Positions 51,346-61,041 of a stretch of 64,000 nt of DNA are shown in pieces. This DNA is from Bacillaceae bacterium OF18-1A (lineage in GTDB: Bacteria; Bacillota; Bacilli; Bacillales; Bacillaceae_G), in NCBI GenBank assembly GCA_027694045.1, contig JAQEWB010000002.1, positions 620,001 to 684,000 on the forward strand, in the 5' to 3' direction. Below the pieces are notes generated by a model that saw only the letters and a list, made by a program, of their open reading frames with translations, had not been told where the DNA came from and searched no databases. Position numbers and translations under genes: made by a program. Position 1 is the stretch's first letter; each line of letters begins with the position of its first letter.

Positions 51346-52456
51346 ATATTGTTAAATATTGATTCCACTGCAAATCCTGCATATCTTTCGTATGTATAAC
51401 CACATCAAAGGCACTTCCTAATCCCCCGCTCAAAATCATAGAACGAACTGCCCGATTTTGTTTTTGCGCTTCAGAAAATGGATTCCTATCTTGATGACTC
51501 GTAAGCTGTTCTAATATTCCTGCTGCTAGCAAAAATTCAGATTGCTTCTTATGCCATGCTACCTTCATTCCTTGAAGACTAAAAATGTCTTTTAGCTCAT
51601 CCCAATGAATATGAGTAGTAAGATCCATTTCACCTGGATGTGCGAGGGGATTCCGGATTAGCTTATGCTCGTAATAACCGCGTAAACTTCCTTCTTGATG
51701 TGCTGGATGCATCCATTCTTCTTTTGTATATCCATAATCCACCGTAATACATATACCTTTTTGGAACCATTCTGCAAGTTCGTTTATATATTCTTCCATC
51801 GCAATTGGCACTTCAAAACGCTGTCCTTCAGCAAGATGAATATTATATTTCAATAAGTATCGACCAATTCTTTTATGTAACGGTCTACATACTTCCGCAA
51901 GTTTTCCTTCTTCTGTATATGTAATACGTACTTCATACAACATACCATTTCTCTTTTCAACTACTTCAACAGGAAACGCATCAAATAACTCATTTGAAAA
52001 AAGAATCCCTTCAAATGATTCTCCCATTTCACGATAAGATGTATAATACGCAACATTATAAAATGAGCAAAGATTCTCCTGCTGTAATTTTCTATGAAAA
52101 GGGCTCACTTCAATCATTGAATAGTTTAAATTCATAAAGGTTTCCGGAGATAATTGCTTCCATTCTTGTAAAACATCATAGGCAAACTTCCCTGTTCCCC
52201 CGCCAATCTCACAAATATTCGGGGCAACTTCCCCATTTTCAACAAGGCGAATAAAAAACTTAGCAAACGTTTTTGCGAAAACAGAGGATACGTTGCTACT
52301 TGTAAAAAAGTCCCCTTGTCTTCCAATCTTTTCACGTTCTTTCATATAATAACCATGTCTTTCTGAATACAATACAAGACTCATATACGTACTATATGAA
52401 ATTGAATAATCCTTCTCTTTCCCCATCCATTCTCTTAAAATGAGCTCCATCCCCAT
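51344..52456 (-). CDS. MidA/NDUFAF7-type SAM-dependent methyltransferase
   Basis: A 370-residue PF02636-type methyltransferase: GRQGDFFTSSNVSSVFAKTF, SAM site EIGGGTGKFAYDVLQEW, SNELFDAFPVEVVEKRNG. Mitochondrial relatives methylate an arginine of complex I; bacterial targets are unknown. AAGGAGTCA precedes ATG 52456, 9 nt after yqgX, so both probably share a transcript. Confidence 0.88.
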   Translation of the reverse strand: MGMELILREWMGKEKDYSISYSTYMSLVLYSERHGYYMKEREKIGRQGDFFTSSNVSSVFAKTFAKFFIRLVENGEVAPNICEIGGGTGKFAYDVLQEWKQLSPETFMNLNYSMIEVSPFHRKLQQENLCSFYNVAYYTSYREMGESFEGILFSNELFDAFPVEVVEKRNGMLYEVRITYTEEGKLAEVCRPLHKRIGRYLLKYNIHLAEGQRFEVPIAMEEYINELAEWFQKGICITVDYGYTKEEWMHPAHQEGSLRGYYEHKLIRNPLAHPGEMDLTTHIHWDELKDIFSLQGMKVAWHKKQSEFLLAAGILEQLTSHQDRNPFSEAQKQNRAVRSMILSGGLGSAFDVVIHTKDMQDLQWNQYLTI

Positions 52457-52465
52457 AATGACTCC

Positions 52466-53095
52466 TTATTGTAAAAATGGATTATTTTCTTTTTCAAAAC
52501 CGATGCTTGTTTCAGGACCGTGGCCACATAGCACCGCTGTTTCATCTGGTAATACAAATAATTTCTCTTCAATACTTCCAATTAATTCAGCAAAACTTCC
52601 ACCAGGTAAATCCGTTCTTCCAATACTCATTTGGAACAATACATCTCCAGAGAACACAGCATTCGCCTCTTTACAATAATAAGAAATACTTCCCGGAGAA
52701 TGTCCTGGTGTTTCAAAAATTTCAAAGTTAAATGAACCAATTGTTAACGTACCTTCTGCTTCAATAATATGGTCTGCTGGTTTTGCTGTAATACTGCGGT
52801 TCATCATAAAAATTTGAGATCCATTTACAGTTGCATCTCCTAGCCAATCTGCTTCTTCTTTATGTACGTATACAGGAATATGGAAAGCATCTCTCACCGC
52901 ATCAACAGCACCAATATGATCAAAGTGGGCATGTGTTAATAAAACCGCAAGTGGTTTTAATTGCGCTTCTTGTAAATACGTAACAAGCTTTTCACCTTCG
53001 TGACCAGGATCAAAGATGATACACTCATTTTGATCGTTCATTAAAATATAAGCGTTTGTTTGTAATGGGCCTAGCGGCATTTGTGTCCATTTCAT
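52466..53095 (-). CDS. yqgX: YqgX metallo-beta-lactamase-fold hydrolase (glyoxalase II-like)
   Basis: A 209-residue hydrolase: MKWTQMPLGPLQTNAYILMN, metal motif THAHFDHIGA, then ETPGHSPGSISYYC, GDVLFQMSIGRTD and CGHGPETSI. These supply the usual dinuclear site, so a thioester or similar hydrolase is likely. ATG 53095 has GGAGGAG; the frame to 53224 is untranslated leader. Confidence 0.93.
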   Translation of the reverse strand: MKWTQMPLGPLQTNAYILMNDQNECIIFDPGHEGEKLVTYLQEAQLKPLAVLLTHAHFDHIGAVDAVRDAFHIPVYVHKEEADWLGDATVNGSQIFMMNRSITAKPADHIIEAEGTLTIGSFNFEIFETPGHSPGSISYYCKEANAVFSGDVLFQMSIGRTDLPGGSFAELIGSIEEKLFVLPDETAVLCGHGPETSIGFEKENNPFLQ

Positions 53096-53265
53096 ATGAA
53101 AATCTCCTCCAGTTATTAAACTTACTTTCAATGATACAACATTTCTTTCTCTTAGGAAAAGAAAGGATGCTATCTCGACAATCATTTTTAAAACATGTAC
53201 AATATAAAAGAGTAAATATTCCAAAAACTCATATTGAAGAATGAGTAGGCAGAGGAGGATATTAT

Positions 53266-53439
53266 ATGGGCCTTGTTATTATTTTTGCGCTAGTCACTCT
53301 GTTAGCTGTATTTGCTACGCTTAGAACACTTCGTGAAAAGAACTTTTTCGCGGGCGGCTTTGCAATTGCAACTGTACTCGTTTTCGGATGGTTTACGATT
53401 ATGACTGTTCTATATAACGGGTACCCACCAGCAGCTTAA
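53266..53439 (+). CDS. yqgW: YqgW family (DUF2759) small membrane protein
   Basis: A 57-residue protein: MGLVIIFALVTLLAVFATLR then NFFAGGFAIATVLVFGWFTI, two helices, ending NGYPPAA. GAGGAGGA precedes ATG 53266. Size, sequence and place beside yqgX match B. subtilis YqgW. Function unknown. Confidence 0.82.
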   Translation: MGLVIIFALVTLLAVFATLRTLREKNFFAGGFAIATVLVFGWFTIMTVLYNGYPPAA

Positions 53440-53475
53440 TTCATTTACATGTTATTCTTCATCAAGATTTCACAC

Positions 53476-53508
53476 AAAAAGAGGAAGGGTTTCCCCTTCC
53501 TCTTTTCA
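53476..53508. terminator. Bidirectional terminator between yqgW and glcK
   Basis: AAAGAGGAAGGG pairs with CCCTTCCTCTTT around TTTC, with A/T runs. Confidence 0.9.
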
Positions 53509-53519
53509 TATTTCACAAC

Positions 53520-54503
53520 TTATATCATCTTCGCTTCGTATTTGTGCTTTTTTACAAGCCAAGCGCCCCCGATAACACCTGCGTCATTACCAAGTGTTGC
53601 AATAGCTAGCTTTGTGCTCTTTACAGCGCGAGAGAAAGCATATTGCTCGAAATAACGTTGAATTGGTTCTAGTAGTGCATCCCCAGCCTTAGACACGCCA
53701 CCACCAAGAACAATTTTTTCAGGGTTTAACGTGCTAGAAAGATTTGCTACAGCTAATCCTAAATAAGAAGCTACTCTTTCTACTACTTCGCCTGCTAATT
53801 CATCACCTTGTCCATGTGCTTCAAATACATCTTTTGATGTGATACGTCCTTCTTCTGCTAACATAGAACGTAACATACTTTCTTTATCAGTCTCTTGTAT
53901 TTTTTGCATAGCAACGCGTACAATCCCCGTTGCAGATGCTACTGTTTCTAAACAACCAGATTTTCCACAATTACATGGAAAAGCATTCTCTGTAACGACT
54001 GTAATATGTCCAATTTCGCCAGCAGCACCGCTTACACCGTGCACAATCTCACCATTAGCGATTACACCGCCACCTACACCAGTGCCAAGTGTCATACAGA
54101 TTAAATCTTTTGCTCCTTCACCAGCACCTTTCCACATTTCACCAAGCGCTGCTAAGTTTGCATCATTATCAATTACAACAGGTAATCCTGTTTCTACTTC
54201 TAGTAAATCTTTTAACGGATAGTTTTTCCATCCTAAATTAACCGCTTCATAAATCATTCCAGATGCCACATGTACTGGACCTGGAGCTCCCATACCAATA
54301 CCGATTAACTTACTTTTTAATTCCCCTAATTCTTCTAACTTTTTATCAATAGCTTTCGCTACATCAAGTGTAATATGTTTTCCTTGTTCATCTGTATTCG
54401 TAGGAATTTCCCACTTATGTAAAATTTCACCGTATACATTAATAAATGCTAATTTAATCGTTGTACCACCAAGATCAACACCAACTAACCATTTCTCTTC
54501 CAT
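53520..54503 (-). CDS. glcK: Glucokinase (ROK family)
   Basis: Phosphorylates glucose with ATP. The 327 residues show [17 protein letters not shown], the catalytic [19 protein letters not shown] (His166 zinc ligand) and [10 protein letters not shown] (zinc cysteines 177, 179, 184). Downstream of yqgQ as in B. subtilis, 20 nt apart. Confidence 0.96.
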   Translation of the reverse strand: MEEKWLVGVDLGGTTIKLAFINVYGEILHKWEIPTNTDEQGKHITLDVAKAIDKKLEELGELKSKLIGIGMGAPGPVHVASGMIYEAVNLGWKNYPLKDLLEVETGLPVVIDNDANLAALGEMWKGAGEGAKDLICMTLGTGVGGGVIANGEIVHGVSGAAGEIGHITVVTENAFPCNCGKSGCLETVASATGIVRVAMQKIQETDKESMLRSMLAEEGRITSKDVFEAHGQGDELAGEVVERVASYLGLAVANLSSTLNPEKIVLGGGVSKAGDALLEPIQRYFEQYAFSRAVKSTKLAIATLGNDAGVIGGAWLVKKHKYEAKMI

Positions 54504-54522
54504 GTTGCTTACCTACCTTTAT

Positions 54523-54723
54523 CTAATTCTTATTTATCTCTTTTTGAATTTCTTGCTTCAATAAAAATAAAGCTGTTTGATAGTCTTGTGGATCGATTAG
54601 CTGTGATTGATTTAATTCACGCAATTCATCTTGCATTAATTGTAAATCTGCAATTCGATCACCCGTATAAATAATCGTCCCAAATTTCTTTAGCAATTGC
54701 TGAATATCATAAATAGATATCAT
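54523..54723 (-). CDS. yqgQ: YqgQ family (DUF910) small protein
   Basis: A 66-residue helical protein: MISIYDIQQLLKKFGTIIYT, MQDELRELNQSQLIDPQDYQ, LFLLKQEIQKEINKN. I use ATG 54723, 6 nt after GGGTG; ATG 54729 and GTG 54732 are possible. Pairs with glcK in many Bacillus genomes. In B. subtilis the rhomboid gene gluP (yqgP) lies next; it is absent here. Confidence 0.85.
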   Translation of the reverse strand: MISIYDIQQLLKKFGTIIYTGDRIADLQLMQDELRELNQSQLIDPQDYQTALFLLKQEIQKEINKN

Positions 54724-54829
54724 TTTCATCACCCTTTATGCTCACTTACTATAAAAAAAATTATAATAAGAAAACGTTCACATATTTTATTATAATCAAG
54801 AAGAAAAAGTCTCGTCAATTTTTATTTGT

Positions 54830-55408
54830 CTATACAAGCCCATTTATAACCATTGTTCCTTTTTCTGTAATAATTTTTTCCACATTTTTGTCAAATGGCT
54901 CTACCGGAATATGTTTTACCATTTGGAAATCATAAGCTAATGATAGCGTTTTCCCTTTATACTGCACGAGATAACGATCATAATAGCCTCCACCATATCC
55001 AATCCGTTCTCCTCGCTCTGTATAAGCTACGCCTGGCACGATTTGAAGGTCAATTTCATCCGCATTCACTTCTTCCGTAAGCAACGGAATTGGTTCGCGT
55101 AAATTCATATACACGGTTTCTAATTGATCAAAATTACTAATTTTCCGGAAGGACATTGTTCTTGTCCCTTTATTACATTTCGGAACAACAACATTCTTTC
55201 CTTCTTCCCAAGCTTTTTCGATAATAGGATATGTATTCACTTCATTTTCCATCGAGAGAGTGATTCCAATTGTCTTAGCTTCAACCCACTCTTTTTGCGC
55301 ATACAAGGAAACTGCAATTTGCTCTGATAAAGCTGTATACTGTTCTTCTGATAAAGAATTCATGTGTTCTATTATTTGTTTACGCAAACGTATTTTCTCT
55401 TCTTTCAC
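54830..55408 (-). CDS. yqgN: 5-formyltetrahydrofolate cyclo-ligase
   Basis: Converts 5-formyl-THF to methenyl-THF using ATP. The 192 residues include IRLRKQIIEHMNSLSEEQY, EVNTYPIIEKAWEEGKNVV, IQ(I)VPGVAYTERGERIGYGG and GYYDRYL at the ATP/Mg site. AAGGGGGAAG precedes ATG. Confidence 0.94.
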   Translation of the reverse strand: MKEEKIRLRKQIIEHMNSLSEEQYTALSEQIAVSLYAQKEWVEAKTIGITLSMENEVNTYPIIEKAWEEGKNVVVPKCNKGTRTMSFRKISNFDQLETVYMNLREPIPLLTEEVNADEIDLQIVPGVAYTERGERIGYGGGYYDRYLVQYKGKTLSLAYDFQMVKHIPVEPFDKNVEKIITEKGTMVINGLV

Positions 55409-55475
55409 ACATCTTCCCCCTTACAGTGACACTTTACTCTACGAAGATAGTGTACCACTTTTCATATAGGAATCG

Positions 55476-55512
55476 AATAAAAAAAGAAACAGTAGGAAAA
55501 TATTCCTACTGC
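55476..55512 (-). terminator. Terminator after rpmG
   Basis: Minus strand CAGTAGGAA pairs with TTCCTACTG then TTTCTTTTTTT. Confidence 0.85.
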
Positions 55513-55662
55513 TTACTTTGTTTCACGGTGTAACGTAGACTTCTTGTCACGCTTGCAATACTTTTTAAGCTCGATACGCTCAGCGTTGTTACGTTTATTT
55601 TTCTTTGAGATATAGTTACGATCTCCGCATTCTGTACATGCTAGAGTAATATTCACACGCAT
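55513..55662 (-). CDS. rpmG: 50S ribosomal protein L33
   Basis: A 49-residue ribosomal protein: [20 protein letters not shown], then [20 protein letters not shown]. The first CxxC pair is present but the second site keeps only one Cys, so zinc binding is probably lost. GGAGGGAA precedes ATG 55662. Follows the place of B. subtilis rpmGA. Confidence 0.95.
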   Translation of the reverse strand: MRVNITLACTECGDRNYISKKNKRNNAERIELKKYCKRDKKSTLHRETK

Positions 55663-55731
55663 TCTTATTTCCCTCCAGTACTAATAACTTAAATCAGACT
55701 ATACCATAATACCACTTTTAAAATAAAAATT

Positions 55732-58086
55732 CTACACCTTTTGATATTGTCTAATTTTTTCTATAAGTTTTTTCATATTTTCCCTTGCTATTACTGGATT
55801 TCTAGCATGTGAATACACTAAAAATTTTGGTTGTTTTGTGTCAGAAACAATATAAGACCACTCTTTTTCTGTATATTTGAACTGTATTCCATCAAATATC
55901 CCCTCTTCTTTCCTTTCCATATCAGCCAATAATTTCCTCATTACTTTCCCTTTTTCATTCCATGAACATACAACTTCATCATAAAGTAAATAGAGCGGAG
56001 TTGATTGTTCTACTACACTGATAAATGTTTTTCCTTGTAGTGCTATTAATTCAAATAATTTTCCAATTCGATATAAAATATCTCGTTTCCATCTCAATTG
56101 AAACGACTTTTTTTCATCCTGCATATAAAATAAGAGGTAACATTCTCCTAATTTCAAAGACATCGGGTAAATATTACCTGCCGTTTCAAGTAATAAATCA
56201 GGAATATCTACTTCTTCAAAGTCCGTACCTTGGTAAATGTTACCGTAATTATCGTATAGCTCAAAATGAGTTCCTTGTTCCGAAAACATAAGCGCCATAT
56301 TTGCTTTACTTGATTTCATCAAAGCTTTCACATGATCTTTTTGTTCGCTCGCATAAATCCATGTAACTGTACAACCAAGCCTTTGCAGAAAAAGCATAAG
56401 CAAATGTTGTAACATATCATTTCTTTTATTAATAAGAAGATGAAACTTCTGCTTTTGTATTTTTTCCATATCAATGCGCTCTAATACAGCTTCTATATAA
56501 TCATGTAAAGAAACATGAACTGGTGTGTTTCGTCCCATTTCTTTCTCACATACATAATAAAACGACTCGGACATATAGACTTGTTCTATCGCTTTTTGCT
56601 GCTTATATGTTAATAGCATGCCATCCTTACCGTAGAGCTTTATAACAATTTCTTTTTCATTCTCTACTTGAACGAATACCCCGCCTGCACATTGCAAGTT
56701 ATAAATACTATACTGAAAAAGCGACTCATTCATTTCTTTACATTCCATCGTATGAATTCCAATACCATGAATAGCATGTAAAAATAAATTTTTATAAGAA
56801 GTTGTTTCTATATGTTCTTGACTTCCAATTAATATACTTTCCCCTTTTGCAAAAAGAGATCCATACGCCATCGCAACTTTTACAATAAATTGGGGAGTAA
56901 TCTCAACATTACCTCTTCCTACAATGCGGCTTTTTTGTAACCACCCTGCGCTCTTTTCACTTTCTTGAACACCAGCCGATCCTACTACCGAATGACTGTC
57001 AATCGCCTTATAAGGCCACAGTTTTCCCTTTTGCTTAATTACTGTACTTTTCCCTATATGACAATGATCTGCTACAACACTTTTTTGAAACAATGTAACA
57101 TCATCTTCAACTATTGTCCGCTCTCCAACGGTCGTTTCTAATAGCTCACAATACTTCCCGATATGTGAATTTGAAAAAACAATACTTTTTTGGAGATGAG
57201 AATAACTTGAAACAACACTATTTTTCCCGATAATAGAGTACGGCTCAATTATTGCCCCTGCTCCAATTTTTGCTCCTTCCCCAATAAAAGAAGGACCATG
57301 AATTTTCGTTCCTTTCCCAATCGTTACACCTTCCCCCATCCATACCATCGGTAATACTTCCGTATAAGGAATAGACACTTGCAGTTTTTTCGTTAACAAA
57401 TCAAATTGCGCCTGCCGATACTGATCAAATGTACCAATATCTAACCAGTAACCTTCTGACAAGTATGCAAATAACGCGTTTTTATTTGCCAATAACGGAA
57501 AAATATCGTGACTAAAATCAAAAAATTGTTGGGGAGGTATGTAAGAGAAGATTTCTGGTTCCATAATATAAATACCTGTATTCACAATATTAGAGACTAC
57601 CTCATTCCAGCTCGGTTTTTCTATATATCGTATAATCTCTTGTTCTTTGTTCATTACCACCAAACCGAATGAAAGAGGGTCTTCTACTTCCTTCACAAAC
57701 ATTGTTACTGTTCTTTTCTTTTGTTCATGAAACGCAATTCCTTCCGATAATTGAAAATCAGTTAATGCATCTCCACTTATCACAACAAATGTTTCATCTA
57801 AAAAATCTTCCGCTTGTTTAATACTCCCTGCCGTTCCAAGCGGAGGAGAGTCTTCAAAATAATATAAATTAACCCCCCACTTACTACCGTCACCAAAATA
57901 TTGCTTAATGGCCGTACTCATATATTGAACGGTAATAGCAATTTCACGAATACCATGCTGACGTAATAATTCAATATTGTATTCCAAAACTGGCTTCTCT
58001 AATAACGGTAACATCGGCTTTGGAGTATTACATGTCAATGGTCTCAGGCGTCTTCCTTTTCCTCCAGCTAAAATAACCCCCTTCAT
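55732..58086 (-). CDS. Nucleotidyltransferase fused to degenerate phosphomannomutase domain
   Basis: A 784-residue protein in three parts: a sugar-nucleotidyltransferase (1-235) with MKGVILAGGKGRRLRPLTCN, PKPMLPLLEKPVLEY and the Asp in VVISGDALTDF; hexapeptide beta-helix repeats (about 245-375: GEGVTIGKGTKIHGPSFIGE, then IGAGAIIEPYSIIG); and a phosphomannomutase-like C-terminus (about 380-784). In the last part the catalytic serine TASHNP and the DGDGDR metal loop are not recognisable. Likely makes GDP-mannose or a related NDP-sugar for surface polysaccharide. A repeat and a cre-like site lie upstream. Confidence 0.85.
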   Translation of the reverse strand: MKGVILAGGKGRRLRPLTCNTPKPMLPLLEKPVLEYNIELLRQHGIREIAITVQYMSTAIKQYFGDGSKWGVNLYYFEDSPPLGTAGSIKQAEDFLDETFVVISGDALTDFQLSEGIAFHEQKKRTVTMFVKEVEDPLSFGLVVMNKEQEIIRYIEKPSWNEVVSNIVNTGIYIMEPEIFSYIPPQQFFDFSHDIFPLLANKNALFAYLSEGYWLDIGTFDQYRQAQFDLLTKKLQVSIPYTEVLPMVWMGEGVTIGKGTKIHGPSFIGEGAKIGAGAIIEPYSIIGKNSVVSSYSHLQKSIVFSNSHIGKYCELLETTVGERTIVEDDVTLFQKSVVADHCHIGKSTVIKQKGKLWPYKAIDSHSVVGSAGVQESEKSAGWLQKSRIVGRGNVEITPQFIVKVAMAYGSLFAKGESILIGSQEHIETTSYKNLFLHAIHGIGIHTMECKEMNESLFQYSIYNLQCAGGVFVQVENEKEIVIKLYGKDGMLLTYKQQKAIEQVYMSESFYYVCEKEMGRNTPVHVSLHDYIEAVLERIDMEKIQKQKFHLLINKRNDMLQHLLMLFLQRLGCTVTWIYASEQKDHVKALMKSSKANMALMFSEQGTHFELYDNYGNIYQGTDFEEVDIPDLLLETAGNIYPMSLKLGECYLLFYMQDEKKSFQLRWKRDILYRIGKLFELIALQGKTFISVVEQSTPLYLLYDEVVCSWNEKGKVMRKLLADMERKEEGIFDGIQFKYTEKEWSYIVSDTKQPKFLVYSHARNPVIARENMKKLIEKIRQYQKV

Positions 58087-58166
58087 ATACTTCAGCCTCC
58101 ACTTATATAATGTTCAGTAACTCCATATACAATATGTATATTGTCTCCCCCGCATTAACTAGCAGT

Positions 58167-58273
58167 ATAAAGTGAAACTTTAATCCCCCCTCACCAATCG
58201 GGCGTTTACGGGCGGTTAATCTCCTACCAAATTTTGAGGTGGGAGTTTTACTGCCCACAAATAGTGGGATAAA
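58167..58273 (+). repeat. bcr1-like repeat, copy D (107 bp, internally shortened)
   Basis: Bounded by ATAAA (58167-58171, 58269-58273). The self-complementary G/C stem after the left end is missing, but CCTCACCAATCGGGCG..., TTACGGGCGGTTAATCTC and GAGGTGGGAGTTTTACTGCC remain. An open frame across it (58103-58288) is not a gene. Confidence 0.8.
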
Positions 58274-58342
58274 GTTCATTATTTCCATGAATTATCACTA
58301 GGGTGAACAACTCTAAATATATCTTTCAAACCCAGAAAAAAA

Positions 58343-58356
58343 AGAAAGCGCTTACT
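58343..58356. promoter_or_regulatory. cre-like site before the fused nucleotidyltransferase
   Basis: AGAAAGCGCTTACT fits the cre core with one outer mismatch on either strand. It lies about 260 bp before the 58086 start and outside the repeat. Confidence 0.35.
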
Positions 58357-58484
58357 ATTAACTTAGTAAAATAATCCTTACTACATAAACAACACACATT
58401 TACTCATTTTTCCATTATATTATGATACATCTTATCATCATAACCTGAAGGAAACAACGAGCTTTTTTTGTCGTGTTTTGACTA

Positions 58485-58517
58485 AAAAAAGCAGGTGAAA
58501 TCTCACCTGCTTTTTTA
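58485..58517 (-). terminator. Terminator after phoU
   Basis: AAAGCAGGTGA pairs with TCACCTGCTTT around AATC, with the minus strand ending TTTTTTT. Confidence 0.88.
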
Positions 58518-59171
58518 TTCATTCAATAAGTAATGCTTTCCTTTTACTAAATAAAAAACATTTTCAGCAATATTTGTAATATGATCTGCTACACGTTCAA
58601 TATACCTTGCTACAAAAGATAATTGTGTAATTTGTGTAATTGCTTCTGGTTGCGCTGGAATTGAAGATATAAATTCACGGATTGCCTTTCCGTACATTTC
58701 ATCAACTGAGTCATCCATCTCGGCAATTTGTTTCGCAAAAGTTAAATTTTCCTGTTCGTATGCTTCTAATGCTAAATTCAACATTTCATTAGCACGAGCA
58801 AACATCTCTTCAATATTCTCCAAACTAACAGTTACTTCTTTTTCTCCGAGACGAATTGTTGATTTCGCGATATTAACAGCATGGTCTGCAATACGCTCTA
58901 AATCTGTCGCTGTTTTAATTGAAATAAAGATTCTTCTTAAATCGCTTGCTACAGGTTGCTGTTTTGTAATAAGCATAAGCGCAAGGTCATTTATTTCCTC
59001 TTCTAAATGATCCATACGATAATCACCATCTATAACCTCTAACGCTTTCTCTACATCTCTTTTACGAAGGCCTTCCATCGCAATCAATAGTGCTTCCCTC
59101 GCTAGTTCACCAAGCTCAATCACCTTGTGCTGTAACGTTTTTAAATCACATTGAAATTGCTCTCTTACCAT
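58515..59171 (-). CDS. phoU: Phosphate transport regulator PhoU
   Basis: A 218-residue helical protein: two related three-helix bundles with conserved Glu/Asp metal residues (RRIFISIKTATDLERIADHA, then RYIERVADHITNIAENV). Links Pst transport to the PhoPR system in many bacteria. ATG 59171 has GAGGGGGAAG; the longer frame to 59201 is not family-like. Last gene of the pst cluster. Confidence 0.94.
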   Translation of the reverse strand: MVREQFQCDLKTLQHKVIELGELAREALLIAMEGLRKRDVEKALEVIDGDYRMDHLEEEINDLALMLITKQQPVASDLRRIFISIKTATDLERIADHAVNIAKSTIRLGEKEVTVSLENIEEMFARANEMLNLALEAYEQENLTFAKQIAEMDDSVDEMYGKAIREFISSIPAQPEAITQITQLSFVARYIERVADHITNIAENVFYLVKGKHYLLNE

Positions 59172-59278
59172 TGTTTCTTCCCCCTCAATATTATGTGCCA
59201 TTATATATAAATCTCCCGCCTAGTCTACTATGCCTGTAGTAAACTTTAAGATAAGAGAAATATTACTCCCTCTAAAAA

Positions 59279-59311
59279 TAAGAAATGCCCTCTGTTAAGA
59301 GGGCATTTACT
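59279..59311 (-). terminator. Terminator after pstB
   Basis: AAATGCCCTCT pairs with AGAGGGCATTT; the minus strand continues with a short T tract. phoU may depend on readthrough or its own promoter. Confidence 0.75.
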
Positions 59312-59329
59312 CTTAGCCTTACAACGGTA

Positions 59330-60145
59330 TCAACCAAATCGACCTGTAATATAATCTTCTGTACGTTTATCTGAAGGTGTCGTAAATAATTTGTTTGTAT
59401 CTGTATATTCCACAACTTCTCCACTTAAGAAGAAAGCAGTTTTGTCTGAAATACGTGCTGCTTGTTGCATGTTATGCGTTACGATAACAATACTAAAGTC
59501 TTTCTTTAACTCTTGAATAAGCTCTTCTACTTTTAATGTTGAAATTGGATCTAATGCCGATGTTGGTTCATCCATTAAAATAACGTCTGGCTCAATTGCT
59601 AAACAACGTGCGATACATAGACGCTGTTGCTGTCCACCAGATAAACCGTATGCATTATCGTGTAAACGATCTTTCAACTCATCCCAAATCGCTGCTCCGC
59701 GTAAACTTTTTTCAACGATTTCATCCAATGTTTTTTTGTCACGAATACCATGAATTTTCGGTCCATATGCTACATTTTCATAAATAGATTTTGGAAATGG
59801 ATTTGGCTTTTGGAATACCATGCCTACATGCGTTCGTAATTCTTCAACTGGATATGATTTATCGAATATATTACGTTCTCTGTATTCGATTACGCCTGTA
59901 GTTCGAACAATCGGTACTAACTCTACCATGCGATTTAATGTTTTTAAGTACGTTGATTTACCACAACCACTTGGGCCAATAATTGCTGTAACTTCATTTT
60001 CATGAATACTTAAATTAATATCCTTTAAAGCATGGTCTTCTCCATACCATAAATTTAAATTTTTCGTATCAAATACTACTTTCTTTGGCGCAGTCTCGAT
60101 TTTCTCCTCGTTTTTCACCTGTACATTTACTACTGTTGCTACCAT
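59330..60145 (-). CDS. pstB: Phosphate ABC transporter ATP-binding protein
   Basis: A 271-residue ATPase: Walker A GPSGCGKS (57-64), Q-loop [11 protein letters not shown], signature [16 protein letters not shown], Walker [14 protein letters not shown], His [18 protein letters not shown] 60145 follows GGGGAATTC; the extension to 60202 is non-family. Overlap in the upstream region with pstA is due to that false extension only. Confidence 0.97.
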   Translation of the reverse strand: MVATVVNVQVKNEEKIETAPKKVVFDTKNLNLWYGEDHALKDINLSIHENEVTAIIGPSGCGKSTYLKTLNRMVELVPIVRTTGVIEYRERNIFDKSYPVEELRTHVGMVFQKPNPFPKSIYENVAYGPKIHGIRDKKTLDEIVEKSLRGAAIWDELKDRLHDNAYGLSGGQQQRLCIARCLAIEPDVILMDEPTSALDPISTLKVEELIQELKKDFSIVIVTHNMQQAARISDKTAFFLSGEVVEYTDTNKLFTTPSDKRTEDYITGRFG

Positions 60146-60173
60146 TTGAATTCCCCTTTCATCCACTTCCAAC

Positions 60174-61040
60174 TTATTTTCGATTTCGTAACCATAAGAC
60201 AAATATATTGATAAAGAACAACAACCCTAACAAAACAATCATTCCAGCAGATGCTACATACTGAAATTCTTCTTGTGGTCTACTCATCCAATTAAAAATT
60301 TGAATTGGTAAGACTGTAAATCTATCAAACATACTAAATGGAACATAATTGGCAAATGCGAGCGCCCCAATAACTAATAACGGTGCCGCCTCTCCGATTG
60401 CTCTTGATATCGCTAATGTACAACCTGTTATAATTCCTGGGAAAGCATACGGCAATACAATTTGATACATCGTTTGCCATTTAGTAGCACCTAATCCGTA
60501 AGAAGCCTCTAATAGTGAGCTTGGTACAGATCGAATTGCTTCTTGACTAGCCACGACAACTGTTGGTAAGACAAGTAAACTCATCGTCAATGCTGCTGCA
60601 ACTATACTCTCTCCTAAATGAAGAGCATATACAAAAATAGTTAAGCCGAGTAATCCAAATACAACGGAAGGTACTCCTGCCAACGTTTGATTATTAATTT
60701 CGATGACTTTTTTAAATATAGATTCCTTCGCATATTGTTCTAAATAAAGAGCAGTTCCGACTCCAAATATAAAAGAGACCGGTATAACAATACTCATAAA
60801 TAATATTGTTCCTGACAAAGCTGCAGCAATCCCAGCTTCCTTCGGATTACGTGAAGCAAAGTTTGTAAAGAAATCAATTGAAAGATAACTTATACCCTTT
60901 TCAAAAATTTGAAAAAGCAAAACAAACAGTATTGCTATTGAAAATAAAATTGCTATATAAAATAATAATTTATAAATTTGATCCTTCAAAAAACGTGCTG
61001 CCATATTTTTTTGTATTTTTTTATGATTCAACATCCGCAT
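60174..61040 (-). CDS. pstA: Phosphate ABC transporter permease PstA
   Basis: A 288-residue permease with six helices; the permease EAA-type loop is [20 protein letters not shown], and [17 protein letters not shown] is typical of PstA. Starts just 1 nt after pstC, with GGAAGGTGAC upstream. Confidence 0.95.
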   Translation of the reverse strand: MRMLNHKKIQKNMAARFLKDQIYKLLFYIAILFSIAILFVLLFQIFEKGISYLSIDFFTNFASRNPKEAGIAAALSGTILFMSIVIPVSFIFGVGTALYLEQYAKESIFKKVIEINNQTLAGVPSVVFGLLGLTIFVYALHLGESIVAAALTMSLLVLPTVVVASQEAIRSVPSSLLEASYGLGATKWQTMYQIVLPYAFPGIITGCTLAISRAIGEAAPLLVIGALAFANYVPFSMFDRFTVLPIQIFNWMSRPQEEFQYVASAGMIVLLGLLFFINIFVLWLRNRK

Positions 61041-61041
61041 A

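Noticed and set aside
58103..58288. 61-residue open frame on the minus strand
   Set aside because: It spans bcr1-like copy D, has no ribosome site, and its product follows the repeat's composition.
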